A DNA stretch of 64,000 nucleotides from Litoribrevibacter euphylliae (GCF_042646085.1 NZ_JBHRSZ010000001.1:186001-250000), one strand, 5' to 3'. Shown: positions 1-8,619, counted from the first letter of the stretch. Numbers and translations are program-made. Notes: generated by a model not told the origin, from the sequence alone.

Positions 1-350
1 CCTTCAGTGGTCATCATTCAAAAATTATTGGCTTAGTTAGTAGCCAAACAGGTTTTTGAGTTCGATCGTAGGGCTTCCTATCCGTCTTCTCTGTTTTTTA
101 ACACGAATAATAACTGTAGAACAGTTTCTGATAGATCTTCCGATAAAGTGTTCAATAAGAAGGATTAGTATAGAAATAGCCAAATAAAATCAAGTAATTA
201 ATGAAAAAGTATAAGAACTTGGTTTAAGTGTGGGAAGAGCTGTTTGTCGGTTTCTGCCAAAAGTGTTGAAAGGCGATAATCAATTGATCTCAACTTTATT
301 GTTAACGGCTTAATGAAATGCGCTTGGGTAGTTCATCTGGCAACAAAAGC

Positions 351-379
351 TTTACCTGTAAAAATACAAGATGATAATT
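351..379 (+). promoter_or_regulatory. Candidate sigma-70 promoter of the imelysin gene
   Basis: A -35 TTTACC (351-356) and a -10 GATAAT (374-379) are separated by 17 bp. The predicted start near 386 falls on the Fur-like site, a geometry that suits iron repression. Prediction by eye only. Confidence 0.45.
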
Positions 380-385
380 TAAATA

Positions 386-404
386 GGAATGAGTATTATT
401 AGCT
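386..404. promoter_or_regulatory. Possible Fur box upstream of the imelysin gene
   Basis: About 12 of 19 positions match the consensus GATAATGATAATCATTATC, with the best part AATGAGTATTATTAGC at 389-404. It lies just downstream of a predicted promoter. The match is weaker than that at 1882-1900. Confidence 0.35.
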
Positions 405-493
405 AATAGTAAGTATTAATAGTAGGGAATTCTTTCCTATTAGGCTACTGATTAAAAAAATATTTCATAGAAGTTACTACCTGAGGTTAGAAA

Positions 494-1780
494 ATGAATA
501 AATCGCTTTTGCTGGGTGCAAGCATTGCGCTGGCTGGATTAACAGGCTGTTCTAATACGCCAACAACGAATGTATCCGAAGATACCGTATTACAGAATTA
601 CTCTGACATCGCATTCGCTGTTTACAGTGACTCTCTTGAGACTGCAAAGGCGCTTAAAGTGGCAACCGATGCGTTGATTGCTAATCCGTCAGAAGAAACC
701 CTTCAAAACGCGAAGGCTGCTTGGAAGGCTGCTCGAGTTCCTTATCAGCAAAGTGAAGTTTACCGTTTTGGTAATGCAGTAGTTGATGACTGGGAAGGTG
801 ACTTGAACGCATGGCCTTTGGATGAAGGTTTGATTGATTATGTTGCCTCTAACTACAACCGTAACTCTGCAAATCTTGAAGAAGGTGAAGAAATAGATCA
901 GTCGGCGGTTTACTCAGTTGTTACTAATCCAAATCTGGACATCGATAATGATGGCAAGGTAGATACAGCTGAAATCAATGCGTCTTTGATTGCCAGTCTC
1001 CATGAACTTCGTGGTGGTGAAGCCAATGTTTCTCGCGGTTATCATGCCGTTGAATTCTTGTTATGGGGTCAAGACTTGAACGGTACGAATGCCGGTGCAG
1101 GTAATCGTTCTTACACCGACTATGTCAATGGCGAAGGCTGCACCAGTGGCAACGCAGCGGCAGATGCCGCTATTTGTGTTCGTCGTGGCCAATACCTAAC
1201 GACTTCTATGGAAATGCTGGTTAGTGATTTGGAAACTATGGTGGCTGAGTGGGATTCTGCAAAAGATGGGAACTATCGCGCTACTCTAGTTGCTGAAGGC
1301 CAAGAAGGCATTAAGAAAATGTTAATGGGTATTGGTGAATTGGCTGGTGGTGAGTTGGCTGGTGAGCGTATGCGCGTTGCTTTGGTAGCGAATGATCCTG
1401 AAGACGAGCATGATTGCTTCAGTGATAACACCCATTACTCACATTACTACAACATCAAAGGTATCCAGAATGTGTATCTTGGTCGTTACGTTCGTGTGAA
1501 CGGTGATGTTGTTGAAGGGCCGTCTGTAAATGCGTTGATCGCAGCAGCAGATGAAGCCGCAGCTAGCCAGTTGGAAGCAAAGATCGAAACGGCACGTCTA
1601 GCGGTAGAAGGTCTTGTTACATCGGCGGAAGATAAAGCTAATCCTCAGGCATTTGATCAATTGATTTCTCCAAGTAACAAAGCAGGTAATCAAATCGTTC
1701 AGAAGTCTATCGACAGCTTGCTTCAAGTAACAGAAGCAACCGAAGGTGCTGCTAAGAAAATTGGTATCACTGAGCTGTAA
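494..1780 (+). CDS. Imelysin-family (peptidase M75) lipoprotein, IrpA/ICMP-like
   Basis: This 428-residue protein belongs to the imelysin-like family of iron-regulated, surface or periplasmic proteins. The start is a lipoprotein signal with lipobox LTGC; Cys19 is followed by Ser, which favours the outer membrane. The family motif GxHxxE is intact as GYHAVE (Gly182, His184, Glu187). Known members (ICMP, IrpA) are iron-regulated; the proteolytic role first proposed is disputed and iron handling is favoured. The ATG follows a GAGG ribosome site. It heads a set of four same-strand genes for a di-heme protein, a second imelysin-like protein and a DUF1513 protein, but a terminator and a second Fur-like site separate it from the rest. 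The metal actually bound cannot be read from sequence. Confidence 0.85.
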   Translation: MNKSLLLGASIALAGLTGCSNTPTTNVSEDTVLQNYSDIAFAVYSDSLETAKALKVATDALIANPSEETLQNAKAAWKAARVPYQQSEVYRFGNAVVDDWEGDLNAWPLDEGLIDYVASNYNRNSANLEEGEEIDQSAVYSVVTNPNLDIDNDGKVDTAEINASLIASLHELRGGEANVSRGYHAVEFLLWGQDLNGTNAGAGNRSYTDYVNGEGCTSGNAAADAAICVRRGQYLTTSMEMLVSDLETMVAEWDSAKDGNYRATLVAEGQEGIKKMLMGIGELAGGELAGERMRVALVANDPEDEHDCFSDNTHYSHYYNIKGIQNVYLGRYVRVNGDVVEGPSVNALIAAADEAAASQLEAKIETARLAVEGLVTSAEDKANPQAFDQLISPSNKAGNQIVQKSIDSLLQVTEATEGAAKKIGITEL

Positions 1781-1791
1781 GCTACTTATAA

Positions 1792-1821
1792 AACTGGATG
1801 GTTTAGCTAAAACATCCAGTT
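1792..1821 (+). repeat. Inverted repeat after the imelysin gene
   Basis: AACTGGATG (1792-1800) and CATCCAGTT (1813-1821) form a 9-bp stem. No T-run follows. It sits just ahead of the terminator hairpin and may help protect the 3' end of the message. Confidence 0.4.
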
Positions 1822-1839
1822 AAATAGTGCGCTATAAAG

Positions 1840-1876
1840 GGAGAGGTTGATGTATATCAGCTTCTCCTTTTTTATT
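1840..1876 (+). terminator. Rho-independent terminator of the imelysin gene
   Basis: An 11-bp stem (1840-1850 with 1857-1867, including two G-T pairs) is followed directly by a run of T at 1868-1874. It should end most transcripts from the first gene, so the di-heme gene needs its own promoter. Confidence 0.7.
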
Positions 1877-1881
1877 TAATT

Positions 1882-1900
1882 GAAAATAATAATGATTTTG
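1882..1900. promoter_or_regulatory. Fur box upstream of the di-heme oxidoreductase gene
   Basis: 14 of 19 positions agree with GATAATGATAATCATTATC (GAAAATAATAATGATTTTG). The site is 110 bases before the chosen start of the di-heme gene and directly after a terminator, where a promoter is expected. The matching function of the genes supports it. Confidence 0.55.
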
Positions 1901-2009
1901 ATTTGAGGTATTGTTGGGTGTACTATTCGCGCAATTTAAAAACACTACAAAAAGTAAGGCTGAAAGCCTGATTTTTAAGTACGCATTAGCTGGTATTAAG
2001 GTGGTTGGT

Positions 2010-3455
2010 ATGAAGAGCGGTAAGAAGCTGATAGTGGGAACGGCATTGGTGTTGGCTTCCTCTATGGGGTATTCGGAAATTCTGAAGGTCGGTCCGGGCT
2101 TTGATAACCGAGAGATTCAGCAAGGTGGGGATAACTCAACTACGACTATGACCCATGATGCGTTTTCTAAGCCATCTACTCAATTAAGAGGCTCTCTGCG
2201 CGCTGACTTCAAAGTAGGTAATAGTTTTTTCAAAAATCCGTGGGTAGTAGCGCCTGCATCAACCGATGCGCGTGATGGTTTGGGGTCTCTGTTTAACGTG
2301 AACGCATGTCAGAGTTGCCATATCAAGGATGGTCGCGGTCATGCACCAACCGATGCTTCTGATCGGGCTGATTCGATGTTGATTCGTTTGAGTATACTCC
2401 CTCAGAATCAAGAGCATCAGACTTTGCTTGACGCTGGAAAGATGGCGTCTATTGCTGAACCGAACTACGGCGGGCAATTTCAGGACCAGTCAGTTTTTGG
2501 TGTAAAACCGGAAGGACGCATCGCAGTAACTTGGAAAGAGGTTAAGATCAGCTTCGCTGATGGTGAAGAAGTTTCGCTTCGTAAGCCAGCCTTTAAGCTA
2601 GAAAAATTGGCTTATGGCGATTTACATCCAGACACTAAGATGTCACCTCGTGTAGCGCCACCAATGATCGGATTAGGTCTATTAGAAGCTATTGATGCTA
2701 AAGACATTATGTCTCTGCAAGACCTAGAGGATACAAATAAAGACGGCATTTCGGGGAAGGCTAACTGGGTGGTGGATGCTCGAACGGGTGACTTGGTATT
2801 GGGACGTTTTGGCTGGAAAGCCGGTCAGCCATCTCTAGAGCAGCAAGGTGCTGGTGCCTTTAATGGTGATATGGGGCTATCCACTTCGTTATTCCCTAAT
2901 GAGAATTGTACGTCAGCGCAAGAAGACTGTCTTAAAGCAACCACGGGGAGTCGCAATGGTGAACCAGAAGTCAGTGATCAGATTTTGGATGCAGTGACGT
3001 TTTACAGTCAAAATCTTGCAGTTCCTGTTCGCCGAGATGCAGATTCTCCCAACGTATTAAAAGGTAAGGCTTTATTCTTTGATGCAGGTTGTCAGAGCTG
3101 TCATACCCCAGCGTATAAAACGTCTGCCGCAACGAATATAGACAAGCATCTTAGAAATCAGGTGATTTTCCCTTACACCGATATGTTATTACACGATATG
3201 GGGGAAGACTTGAGTGATGGTGGTCATACTGAATTTTTGGCGCAAGGTAATGAGTGGAGAACACCACCACTGTGGGGTATTGGTATGACTGAAAAGGTAA
3301 ACGGTCATACTGAATTTTTACATGACGGTCGTGCTCGAAATGTTATGGAAGCAGTGTTGTGGCATGGCGGTGAAGCAGAGCAAAGTAAGCAATCTGTACT
3401 GAAAATGTCTAAACAGGAGCGCGCTCACCTGGTTGAGTTCCTAAATTCTCTGTAA
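2010..3455 (+). CDS. Di-heme c-type oxidoreductase (DHOR, COG3488 'thiol oxidoreductase')
   Basis: This 481-residue exported cytochrome has two CxxCH heme motifs, both CQSCH, at Cys100 and Cys361, as in the di-heme oxidoreductase family related to di-heme peroxidases. The reading frame is open back to a TTG at 1911, but I choose the ATG at 2010. It has AAGGTGG ahead of it and begins a clean signal peptide (MKSGKKLIVGTALVLASSM). Family members regularly sit beside imelysin genes. A plausible role is redox chemistry on iron, or on an iron-carrying partner, in the periplasm, but the substrate is unproven and the 'thiol oxidoreductase' label is only predicted. Expression is probably iron-controlled through the site at 1882-1900. 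The next imelysin-like gene starts 103 bases downstream. Confidence 0.85.
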   Translation: MKSGKKLIVGTALVLASSMGYSEILKVGPGFDNREIQQGGDNSTTTMTHDAFSKPSTQLRGSLRADFKVGNSFFKNPWVVAPASTDARDGLGSLFNVNACQSCHIKDGRGHAPTDASDRADSMLIRLSILPQNQEHQTLLDAGKMASIAEPNYGGQFQDQSVFGVKPEGRIAVTWKEVKISFADGEEVSLRKPAFKLEKLAYGDLHPDTKMSPRVAPPMIGLGLLEAIDAKDIMSLQDLEDTNKDGISGKANWVVDARTGDLVLGRFGWKAGQPSLEQQGAGAFNGDMGLSTSLFPNENCTSAQEDCLKATTGSRNGEPEVSDQILDAVTFYSQNLAVPVRRDADSPNVLKGKALFFDAGCQSCHTPAYKTSAATNIDKHLRNQVIFPYTDMLLHDMGEDLSDGGHTEFLAQGNEWRTPPLWGIGMTEKVNGHTEFLHDGRARNVMEAVLWHGGEAEQSKQSVLKMSKQERAHLVEFLNSL

Positions 3456-3558
3456 GGCTTGCTTAAGAGAATGCGCGTTTTTCAAAGCGTGTCCGTTGGA
3501 CGGTAATGGTTGGTTAGGCAGTAAATATTCGCCAGTTAGTAAATGTTAAAGGTGCCAA

Positions 3559-4632
3559 ATGCTCAATATTAAAAAGTTACTCGCTTCAAGCTGTGTTTTA
3601 TTCTTTTCTTTGAGTGGTAGTGCTTATGCTCAGGATTGGAGGTCGTCGGTAGAGTCGGTGACTAAAGGGGTGATTCAACCAGGGTATCAAAGCTTAGAGG
3701 TTGCATTTGGTCGTCTGGAAGCACAAAGCCAGGCATTTTGTGCGGAGCCGAAACAGGCTACCTATGAGACTGCACAGCAGGCATGGCGTGAAGCGATTTT
3801 GGCGTGGATGGATGTAAGCTGGATTCATTTTGGCCCTGTTTCCACAACCAGTGCGCGTTTCGATATTCAGATTTGGCCTATTCGCAAAGGGATAACGCAC
3901 AAGAAAGTTCAGGCGTTGCTGGCTTTGCCTGAGGTGACAGCTCAAGATGTAGTTCATGCTGGTGTTTCAGTGCGAGGACTTACAGGCAGTGAGTATCTAT
4001 TGTTCAGTGGTTCAGGTGGTACCTTAGCGCATTATCAGGACGAAACGGCTACGAATCGCTGCCGAGTATTGATCGAAGCGGTGAAGGCAAGTCACAAGAC
4101 CATTGAGTCACTTAACGCGGGTTGGCAAACGGACAAAGTGATTACGCCTTACTATCAAGGTGTGGACATGCTGGATCGTACAAAGGAATCTGCCTCTGCT
4201 GCGTCTATTGTGTGGAATGCTTTGATTTCGGAGTTGGAATTTATTCAGTTACGCAAACTGGAAGGCCCGCTGAATCCTCACGCTAAAAAAGCCAAGCCCA
4301 CGGCGGCTGAATCCTGGAGAAGCTTGCACTCATTTGAAAATATTACACGTGGTCTCACGACGCTGAAACGTGTTTATCAAGCGGGATACCAGGCGGTTGT
4401 CGCTTCACAGAATAAAGCGTTGGATAAACAAGTGATCCTTGGTTTTGATCAGTTAATTCAGCGCCTATCGTCGTTTGAGCAACCTCTGAAAGAGATGCTT
4501 AAGAACGATGCCGGACGTGAACAGCTAAAGGCTTTTGACGCAGAAGTTCGTGGGTTTTACGAGTTACTTAGAAATCAAGTAACCCCGTTGACAGGGTTTG
4601 TATTGGGCTTTAATGCCAACGACGGTGATTAA
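3559..4632 (+). CDS. Second imelysin-family periplasmic protein (COG3489-like)
   Basis: This 357-residue protein has a Sec signal peptide ending near SGSAYA-Q, with no lipobox Cys. Similarity to imelysin-like proteins lies in the WxPxRxG region and in GLTGSEYLLF. There the GxHxxE motif reads G140-L-T-G-S-E145, so the His is replaced by Thr. That is common in this subfamily as I remember it. The metal site should therefore differ from that of the first imelysin protein. AAAGG precedes the ATG. The DUF1513 gene begins four bases after the stop, which implies co-translation and a shared pathway in the periplasm. Iron-linked function is inferred from context. Confidence 0.8.
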   Translation: MLNIKKLLASSCVLFFSLSGSAYAQDWRSSVESVTKGVIQPGYQSLEVAFGRLEAQSQAFCAEPKQATYETAQQAWREAILAWMDVSWIHFGPVSTTSARFDIQIWPIRKGITHKKVQALLALPEVTAQDVVHAGVSVRGLTGSEYLLFSGSGGTLAHYQDETATNRCRVLIEAVKASHKTIESLNAGWQTDKVITPYYQGVDMLDRTKESASAASIVWNALISELEFIQLRKLEGPLNPHAKKAKPTAAESWRSLHSFENITRGLTTLKRVYQAGYQAVVASQNKALDKQVILGFDQLIQRLSSFEQPLKEMLKNDAGREQLKAFDAEVRGFYELLRNQVTPLTGFVLGFNANDGD

Positions 4633-4636
4633 TAGT

Positions 4637-5794
4637 ATGAATGATCGCCGTGCCTTTATAAAACTGCTGGCCGCGATGGCTTGCACGCCTGCTTTGGTAA
4701 ATGCATCTTATACGATGCCTGAACGTTCCTTTCAGAAAGGGCCAAAACACACGAATCTTTTGATATCAGCTTTTGATGATCATCAAGGACAGCATTATAT
4801 AGGCGCTTATGGGTTAGACGAGCAAGAGTGGTTACAACGAGTGCGCGTCAGTCGACGGTATCATAGTGCTGTATCCCGTAAACTAAATGGTTCGGATGAC
4901 TCTTTATCCAATAATCAGCTCATTTTTGTTGCTCGTCGTCCTGGTGATCAGGCCATCGTGCTCGATCTCGTGAATCATCAAGTGATAGAAGTACAAGCGC
5001 CTGCAGGTCGACATTTTTACGGTCACGCAGGCGTAGATGCTCGTAATTGGGTGTGGTTTACCGAAAACGATTTCAAAAGCGGTCGATCGTTATTGGTCGC
5101 GCGTTCAGGTTCTGCACTTGAAAAGATCGAAGCTGAAATCGATCTCCAAGGCATTGGGCCACATGAGTTTCGCTTCTTGGCTGATGGTCGTACAGCGGTT
5201 ATTGGTTTGGGGGGGATCGAAACGCACCCTGACTTTCCCCGTAAGAAATTAAACCTTGATAGCATGCAGTCTGAAATACTGTTGGTGGATACGGTTACAG
5301 GTAAGGTTATTGATCGTGATACGCCATTAGATCCTCAGTTGAGTTTACGTCACTTAGATGTTTCTCCTTCCGGGGATGTGGTGATTGCTGCTCAATATCA
5401 AGGGCCGAAGTATGAACAGTTTCCTTTAGTCTATCGTTATTCAAAGCAAGCTGGATTGAATGCACTGAAAGCGCCAGAGTCTGTATGGCGTTCGATGAAT
5501 CAATACATTGCCAGTGTTCAAATTAATTGGTCTTTTCAACAAGTTTTAGTCACGTGCCCGAGAGCGAATGCGATTCATCTGTTTTCTCTGGAAACCGGGG
5601 ATTGGTTGAGTCAGTATCGGATCGGCGACCCAGGCGGTGCCAGTTTGGATGAGAAGAACCGTTTTCTCGTGAGTACCGGACAGGGCGCAATTGTGTGTTT
5701 ATCATCAAAGAATGGCGTTTTAACCCTTGAGCGAGAGCAGCAGGTAGGCGATACTCGCTGGGATAATCATATGGATCGTGTTGTAATCGGTTAG
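4637..5794 (+). CDS. DUF1513 family protein, Tat-exported
   Basis: A 385-residue protein of the DUF1513 family, probably a beta-propeller. The upstream-extended frame to 4598 overlaps the previous gene, so I choose the ATG at 4637. It gives a twin-arginine leader (MNDRRAFIKLLAAMA) with cleavage near VNA. Tat export suggests that it folds or binds a cofactor in the cytoplasm before crossing the membrane. The propeller-like pattern includes repeated segments such as HFYGHAGVD, GPHEFRFL, RHLDVSPSG and WDNHMDR. No biochemical role is known to me; the family almost always accompanies imelysin and di-heme oxidoreductase genes, so it is likely part of the same iron-related assembly. It is the last gene of the cluster. 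Confidence 0.8.
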   Translation: MNDRRAFIKLLAAMACTPALVNASYTMPERSFQKGPKHTNLLISAFDDHQGQHYIGAYGLDEQEWLQRVRVSRRYHSAVSRKLNGSDDSLSNNQLIFVARRPGDQAIVLDLVNHQVIEVQAPAGRHFYGHAGVDARNWVWFTENDFKSGRSLLVARSGSALEKIEAEIDLQGIGPHEFRFLADGRTAVIGLGGIETHPDFPRKKLNLDSMQSEILLVDTVTGKVIDRDTPLDPQLSLRHLDVSPSGDVVIAAQYQGPKYEQFPLVYRYSKQAGLNALKAPESVWRSMNQYIASVQINWSFQQVLVTCPRANAIHLFSLETGDWLSQYRIGDPGGASLDEKNRFLVSTGQGAIVCLSSKNGVLTLEREQQVGDTRWDNHMDRVVIG

Positions 5795-5829
5795 CCTACT
5801 GGTTCGTTCCAATAATAACAAAAATACCT

Positions 5830-5899
5830 GGGAACCTCTTAACAACTCCACTCCGGCTGTGTGGCGTCTATGATCGCTCGTAAATTTGGCGAGGTTCCC
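5830..5899. repeat. Inverted repeat in front of the repeat lipoprotein gene
   Basis: GGGAACCTC (5830-5838) and GAGGTTCCC (5891-5899) are perfect 9-bp arms 52 bases apart. The right arm lies 22 bases before the ATG at 5921. No T-run follows. It could be a leader hairpin or a split operator; a sigma-E promoter was considered and rejected. Confidence 0.4.
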
Positions 5900-5920
5900 T
5901 AGATCGAAAAGGAAACTCTC

Positions 5921-6766
5921 ATGATGCGCAAAGTCCCTTTGTTTAAGAAAGCGGCTTCTTTGTTGGGTATAGGTCTAATTGCAGTCTCTCTGCAGGCTTG
6001 TTTTCCTGGGCCAGGTACCGGGTTGACCGTTGCTGGTTTAGGCGGTCACAAGTTTGCAATGAATAAAGAAAATATTGAGTTACGTGCGCATGCGGCGTTG
6101 CATGAAGAAAGTGATTTGCTGACGTATTCTGTGGAAGCGATTTCTAAGGATAAGACGGATGAAGCGGTATTAACGTATCTTGAAGGGTATAACAATCCTG
6201 AAAACTCCGACCCTATTCGTGCCATTGCGCTTTATCAAATCGGTTTGGTGTATATGAATCACTACAACCGTGGGCGTGATGATAATAAAGCGGCGGAGTA
6301 TCTCGTTAAGGCGAGAGATGAGTTCAATATTGATCCTCTTAACCAGCGAATCGAAACTCGTTTAGCGAAGCTCGAGAAGCGTAAAGATAATGTGGTTATT
6401 CTTACCGCTGATCAGCATTTGATGAACTGGAAGAAACAGCCGAAATTGCCACCGAAGAATATTCCTCACGATGAGGAAATGAAAGACTTTACAGCGAGAG
6501 CCATAACTACGGATCGTATTCAGGAAGCAATTTTACTGTACACCTTAATGTACGAAAACAAAGGTTCTACTGATCAAATACGAGCTAGCTCATTATTCCA
6601 GATCGGTTTGATGTATATGAGCCCGTATAACGCAAAAGGTGATCAGGAAAAAGCGCTAGAGTATTTTATTCGTATTCAGCGTGAGTTCCCTAATTCAGAG
6701 GTGGCGAAGAGAGCGAACTTGAAAGCGGGTTATCTGATTAATAAGCAGAAGATCGTGTTGGATTAA
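5921..6766 (+). CDS. TPR/Sel1-like repeat lipoprotein
   Basis: A 281-residue predicted lipoprotein of unknown function. The signal sequence ends in the lipobox LQAC (Cys27 from the first ATG; the ATG at 5924 is equally possible), and AAGGA lies upstream. The mature part holds two related copies of a helical unit. Copy one reads RAIALYQIGLVYM and copy two RASSLFQIGLMYM, each followed by xYNxxxDxxKAxEY and a hydrophobic helix. This is typical of tetratricopeptide or Sel1-like scaffolds that bind partner proteins at the membrane. It is monocistronic: an inverted repeat lies ahead and a terminator follows. No pathway can be assigned. Confidence 0.75.
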   Translation: MMRKVPLFKKAASLLGIGLIAVSLQACFPGPGTGLTVAGLGGHKFAMNKENIELRAHAALHEESDLLTYSVEAISKDKTDEAVLTYLEGYNNPENSDPIRAIALYQIGLVYMNHYNRGRDDNKAAEYLVKARDEFNIDPLNQRIETRLAKLEKRKDNVVILTADQHLMNWKKQPKLPPKNIPHDEEMKDFTARAITTDRIQEAILLYTLMYENKGSTDQIRASSLFQIGLMYMSPYNAKGDQEKALEYFIRIQREFPNSEVAKRANLKAGYLINKQKIVLD

Positions 6767-6805
6767 TGCATCCTTATCTTCAAACGTTTTCTTAGTTTAG
6801 AACTT

Positions 6806-6840
6806 ACAGAAAAGGCTCCTGATTTGGGAGCCTTTTCTGT
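6806..6840. terminator. Bidirectional terminator
   Basis: A 14-bp perfect stem (ACAGAAAAGGCTCC / GGAGCCTTTTCTGT) with A- and T-rich ends lies between two converging genes, the repeat lipoprotein and the MioC-like flavodoxin. Confidence 0.75.
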
Positions 6841-6873
6841 TGGGGCTGATAGGTCTTGAATAGGGGGACCTTT

Positions 6874-7317
6874 CTAAAGAGATTCAGCCCACTCTGTGAG
6901 CCAAGGTTTCACATCACGCATTGGCTCTCGCGTTTCTGTAGCATCGATAGTTAGGCGTGTGACAGTTGCGCTTTGAAGTTCATGCATCAGTTCTTCGAAC
7001 TTTTCTCCTGCGCCGCAGAAGTTAGGGTAAGAGCTATCGCCCATGGCGATAATACCTGCTTTCTTTCCTGTCATCATTGGGAACTTATCTTGGATATCTA
7101 CATACAAACCAACCAGGTTTTGAGGAATGTCTCCCTGACCTGTTGTGGATGTACAAATTAAGAGGGCATCCATATCAGGCGCTTGAAGCAATTCGGCAGT
7201 AGGATTTTCAATTAACTCGGCTTCATATCCAAGTGTGCTGAGTAATTGTGTGGATGCTTCAGCAACGGCTTTGGCATTGCCTCTGACCGATCCATAAACA
7301 ACGGTAATTTTTGACAT
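6874..7317 (-). CDS. mioC: MioC-like flavodoxin
   Basis: A short-chain FMN-binding flavodoxin for single-electron transfer in the cytoplasm. With the ATG at 7317 it has 147 residues, the same as E. coli MioC as I remember it, and starts directly at the first beta strand (MSKITVVYGSVRGNA). The frame continues up to 7362, but that would add a tail foreign to the fold. The phosphate-binding loop is YGSVRGNA. The segments STTGQGDIPQNL and DSSYPNFCGAGE match the FMN-contacting loops of MioC. In E. coli MioC is linked to biotin synthase activity; here the neighbours give no hint of a partner. No clear ribosome site precedes either start. Confidence 0.8.
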   Translation of the reverse strand: MSKITVVYGSVRGNAKAVAEASTQLLSTLGYEAELIENPTAELLQAPDMDALLICTSTTGQGDIPQNLVGLYVDIQDKFPMMTGKKAGIIAMGDSSYPNFCGAGEKFEELMHELQSATVTRLTIDATETREPMRDVKPWLTEWAESL

Positions 7318-7448
7318 ATAGTGAATACTTTTGGCTTGAGATAAGGGGCAAATGCGAAGCAATTACATGACATTGCTTCACTTGTGGATGTTAGCGTTTG
7401 AGCCTATTTTATCTTGTCTGGGGTTATTAACAAAGTGAAGGAGCCAGA

Positions 7449-8486
7449 ATGGAATATCGTAAACTAGGTAATACCCACTTGGACGTGAGTGCCTTGTGCT
7501 TAGGAACTATGACCTTTGGTGAGCAGAATACGCGTGAAGAAGCCTTCCAACAGTTAGACTATGCAGTTGCTGAAGGCATAAATTTTATTGATACCGCAGA
7601 AATGTATCCGGTGCCTCCAATGGCAGGAACACAGGGCGATACCGAACATATTATAGGGCAGTGGCTTGGTCAGCGCAGTGACAGAGATAAGTTGGTTATT
7701 GCTTCCAAAATTGCCGGGCCAGCTGATTGGTTGAGCTATATTCGAGGTGGCTCCCGTCATACCCAAGCGCACATTTCAGAAGCTATCGATGAGAGCTTGA
7801 AACGTCTGCAGACCGATTACATCGATTTGTACCAACTGCACTGGCCTGATCGAAACACCAATTTTTTTGGCCAGCTCGGTTATCAACATCAAGAGGTTGA
7901 GGAATCAACTCCCATTGAGGAAACCCTACGGGCGTTAGAATCGGCGGTGAAGGCTGGAAAAATTCGCTACATTGGCTTGTCCAATGAAACGCCTTGGGGG
8001 TTGATGTCTTTCTTGAAGCATGCAGAACAATTTGATTTGCCTCGAGTAATGAGCGTTCAGAATCCTTATAACTTGCTAAATCGAACCTATGAAGTCGGCA
8101 TGGCGGAAGTGTCGATTCGAGAGAATGCGGGATTACTTGCGTACTCGCCATTAGCGTTTGGTGTTTTGTCTGGGAAATACTTGGATGGTCAGCGTCCAGA
8201 AAAAGCAAGGTTAACTCTCTTTGAACGATTCACTCGTTACACCAGTCTTCAAGCGGAAGAAGCAACGCAAGGTTATATTAATGTCGCCAAGAAGCATGGT
8301 CTGTCACCAGTGCAGATGGCGCTATCCTTTGTGACCAGTCGCCCGTTTGTTACCTCTAACATTATTGGTGCGACGACTATGGATCAGTTAAAGGAGAACA
8401 TCGGCAGTATTGAGCTGACATTGTCGGATGAAGTGTTGTCTGATCTGGAAGCAATTCACTCCGCGAACAGTAACCCATGTCCTTAA
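7449..8486 (+). CDS. tas: NADP(H)-dependent aldo/keto reductase, Tas family
   Basis: A 345-residue cytoplasmic aldo/keto reductase closely resembling E. coli Tas: LGTMTFGEQN, GINFIDTAEMYPVPP, SLKRLQTDYIDLYQLHWP, YIGLSNETPWG and VQNPYNLLNR. The AKR catalytic tetrad is present: Asp and Tyr in DTAEMY, Lys in ASKIAG, His in QLHWP. NADPH is the expected cofactor, reducing carbonyl substrates; the physiological substrate is unknown, as for Tas itself. AAGGAG lies six bases before the ATG. The gene stands alone between the divergent flavodoxin gene and trxB. Confidence 0.9.
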   Translation: MEYRKLGNTHLDVSALCLGTMTFGEQNTREEAFQQLDYAVAEGINFIDTAEMYPVPPMAGTQGDTEHIIGQWLGQRSDRDKLVIASKIAGPADWLSYIRGGSRHTQAHISEAIDESLKRLQTDYIDLYQLHWPDRNTNFFGQLGYQHQEVEESTPIEETLRALESAVKAGKIRYIGLSNETPWGLMSFLKHAEQFDLPRVMSVQNPYNLLNRTYEVGMAEVSIRENAGLLAYSPLAFGVLSGKYLDGQRPEKARLTLFERFTRYTSLQAEEATQGYINVAKKHGLSPVQMALSFVTSRPFVTSNIIGATTMDQLKENIGSIELTLSDEVLSDLEAIHSANSNPCP

Positions 8487-8619
8487 TCTAGATGGTTATC
8501 CGTGATTTATTGGTATTAATTATTTTAATCAGAGTTATTAATTCTTTTTAATACAATTTATCAAAGACATTGATTACACTAGCTGGCAATTTTTACCATG
8601 CTACAAATAGGCCTTAAAA

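Larger units (their letters stand above)
1..493. other. Intergenic region left of the imelysin cluster
   Basis: No convincing gene is visible here on either strand. A small hairpin (TTGGCT at 28-33 with AGCCAA at 42-47) could be the weak end of a gene lying to the left of the window. The right part holds the promoter and Fur-like site listed separately. An imperfect palindrome (TAGGGAA / TTTCCTA, 423-439) lies in the leader of the first gene. Confidence 0.5.

Noticed and set aside
1911..2009. N-terminal extension of the di-heme oxidoreductase from TTG 1911
   Set aside because: It would put 33 residues before an otherwise perfect signal peptide; the ATG at 2010 has a good ribosome site.
5831..5874. 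Sigma-E promoter at GGAACCT near 5831
   Set aside because: No TCTGA/TCAAA-type -10 at 15-17 bases; the nearest candidate, TCTATGAT, is about 30 bases away.
7783..8208. 141-codon frame antisense to tas
   Set aside because: It overlaps a well-supported gene on the other strand and has no family resemblance or ribosome site.
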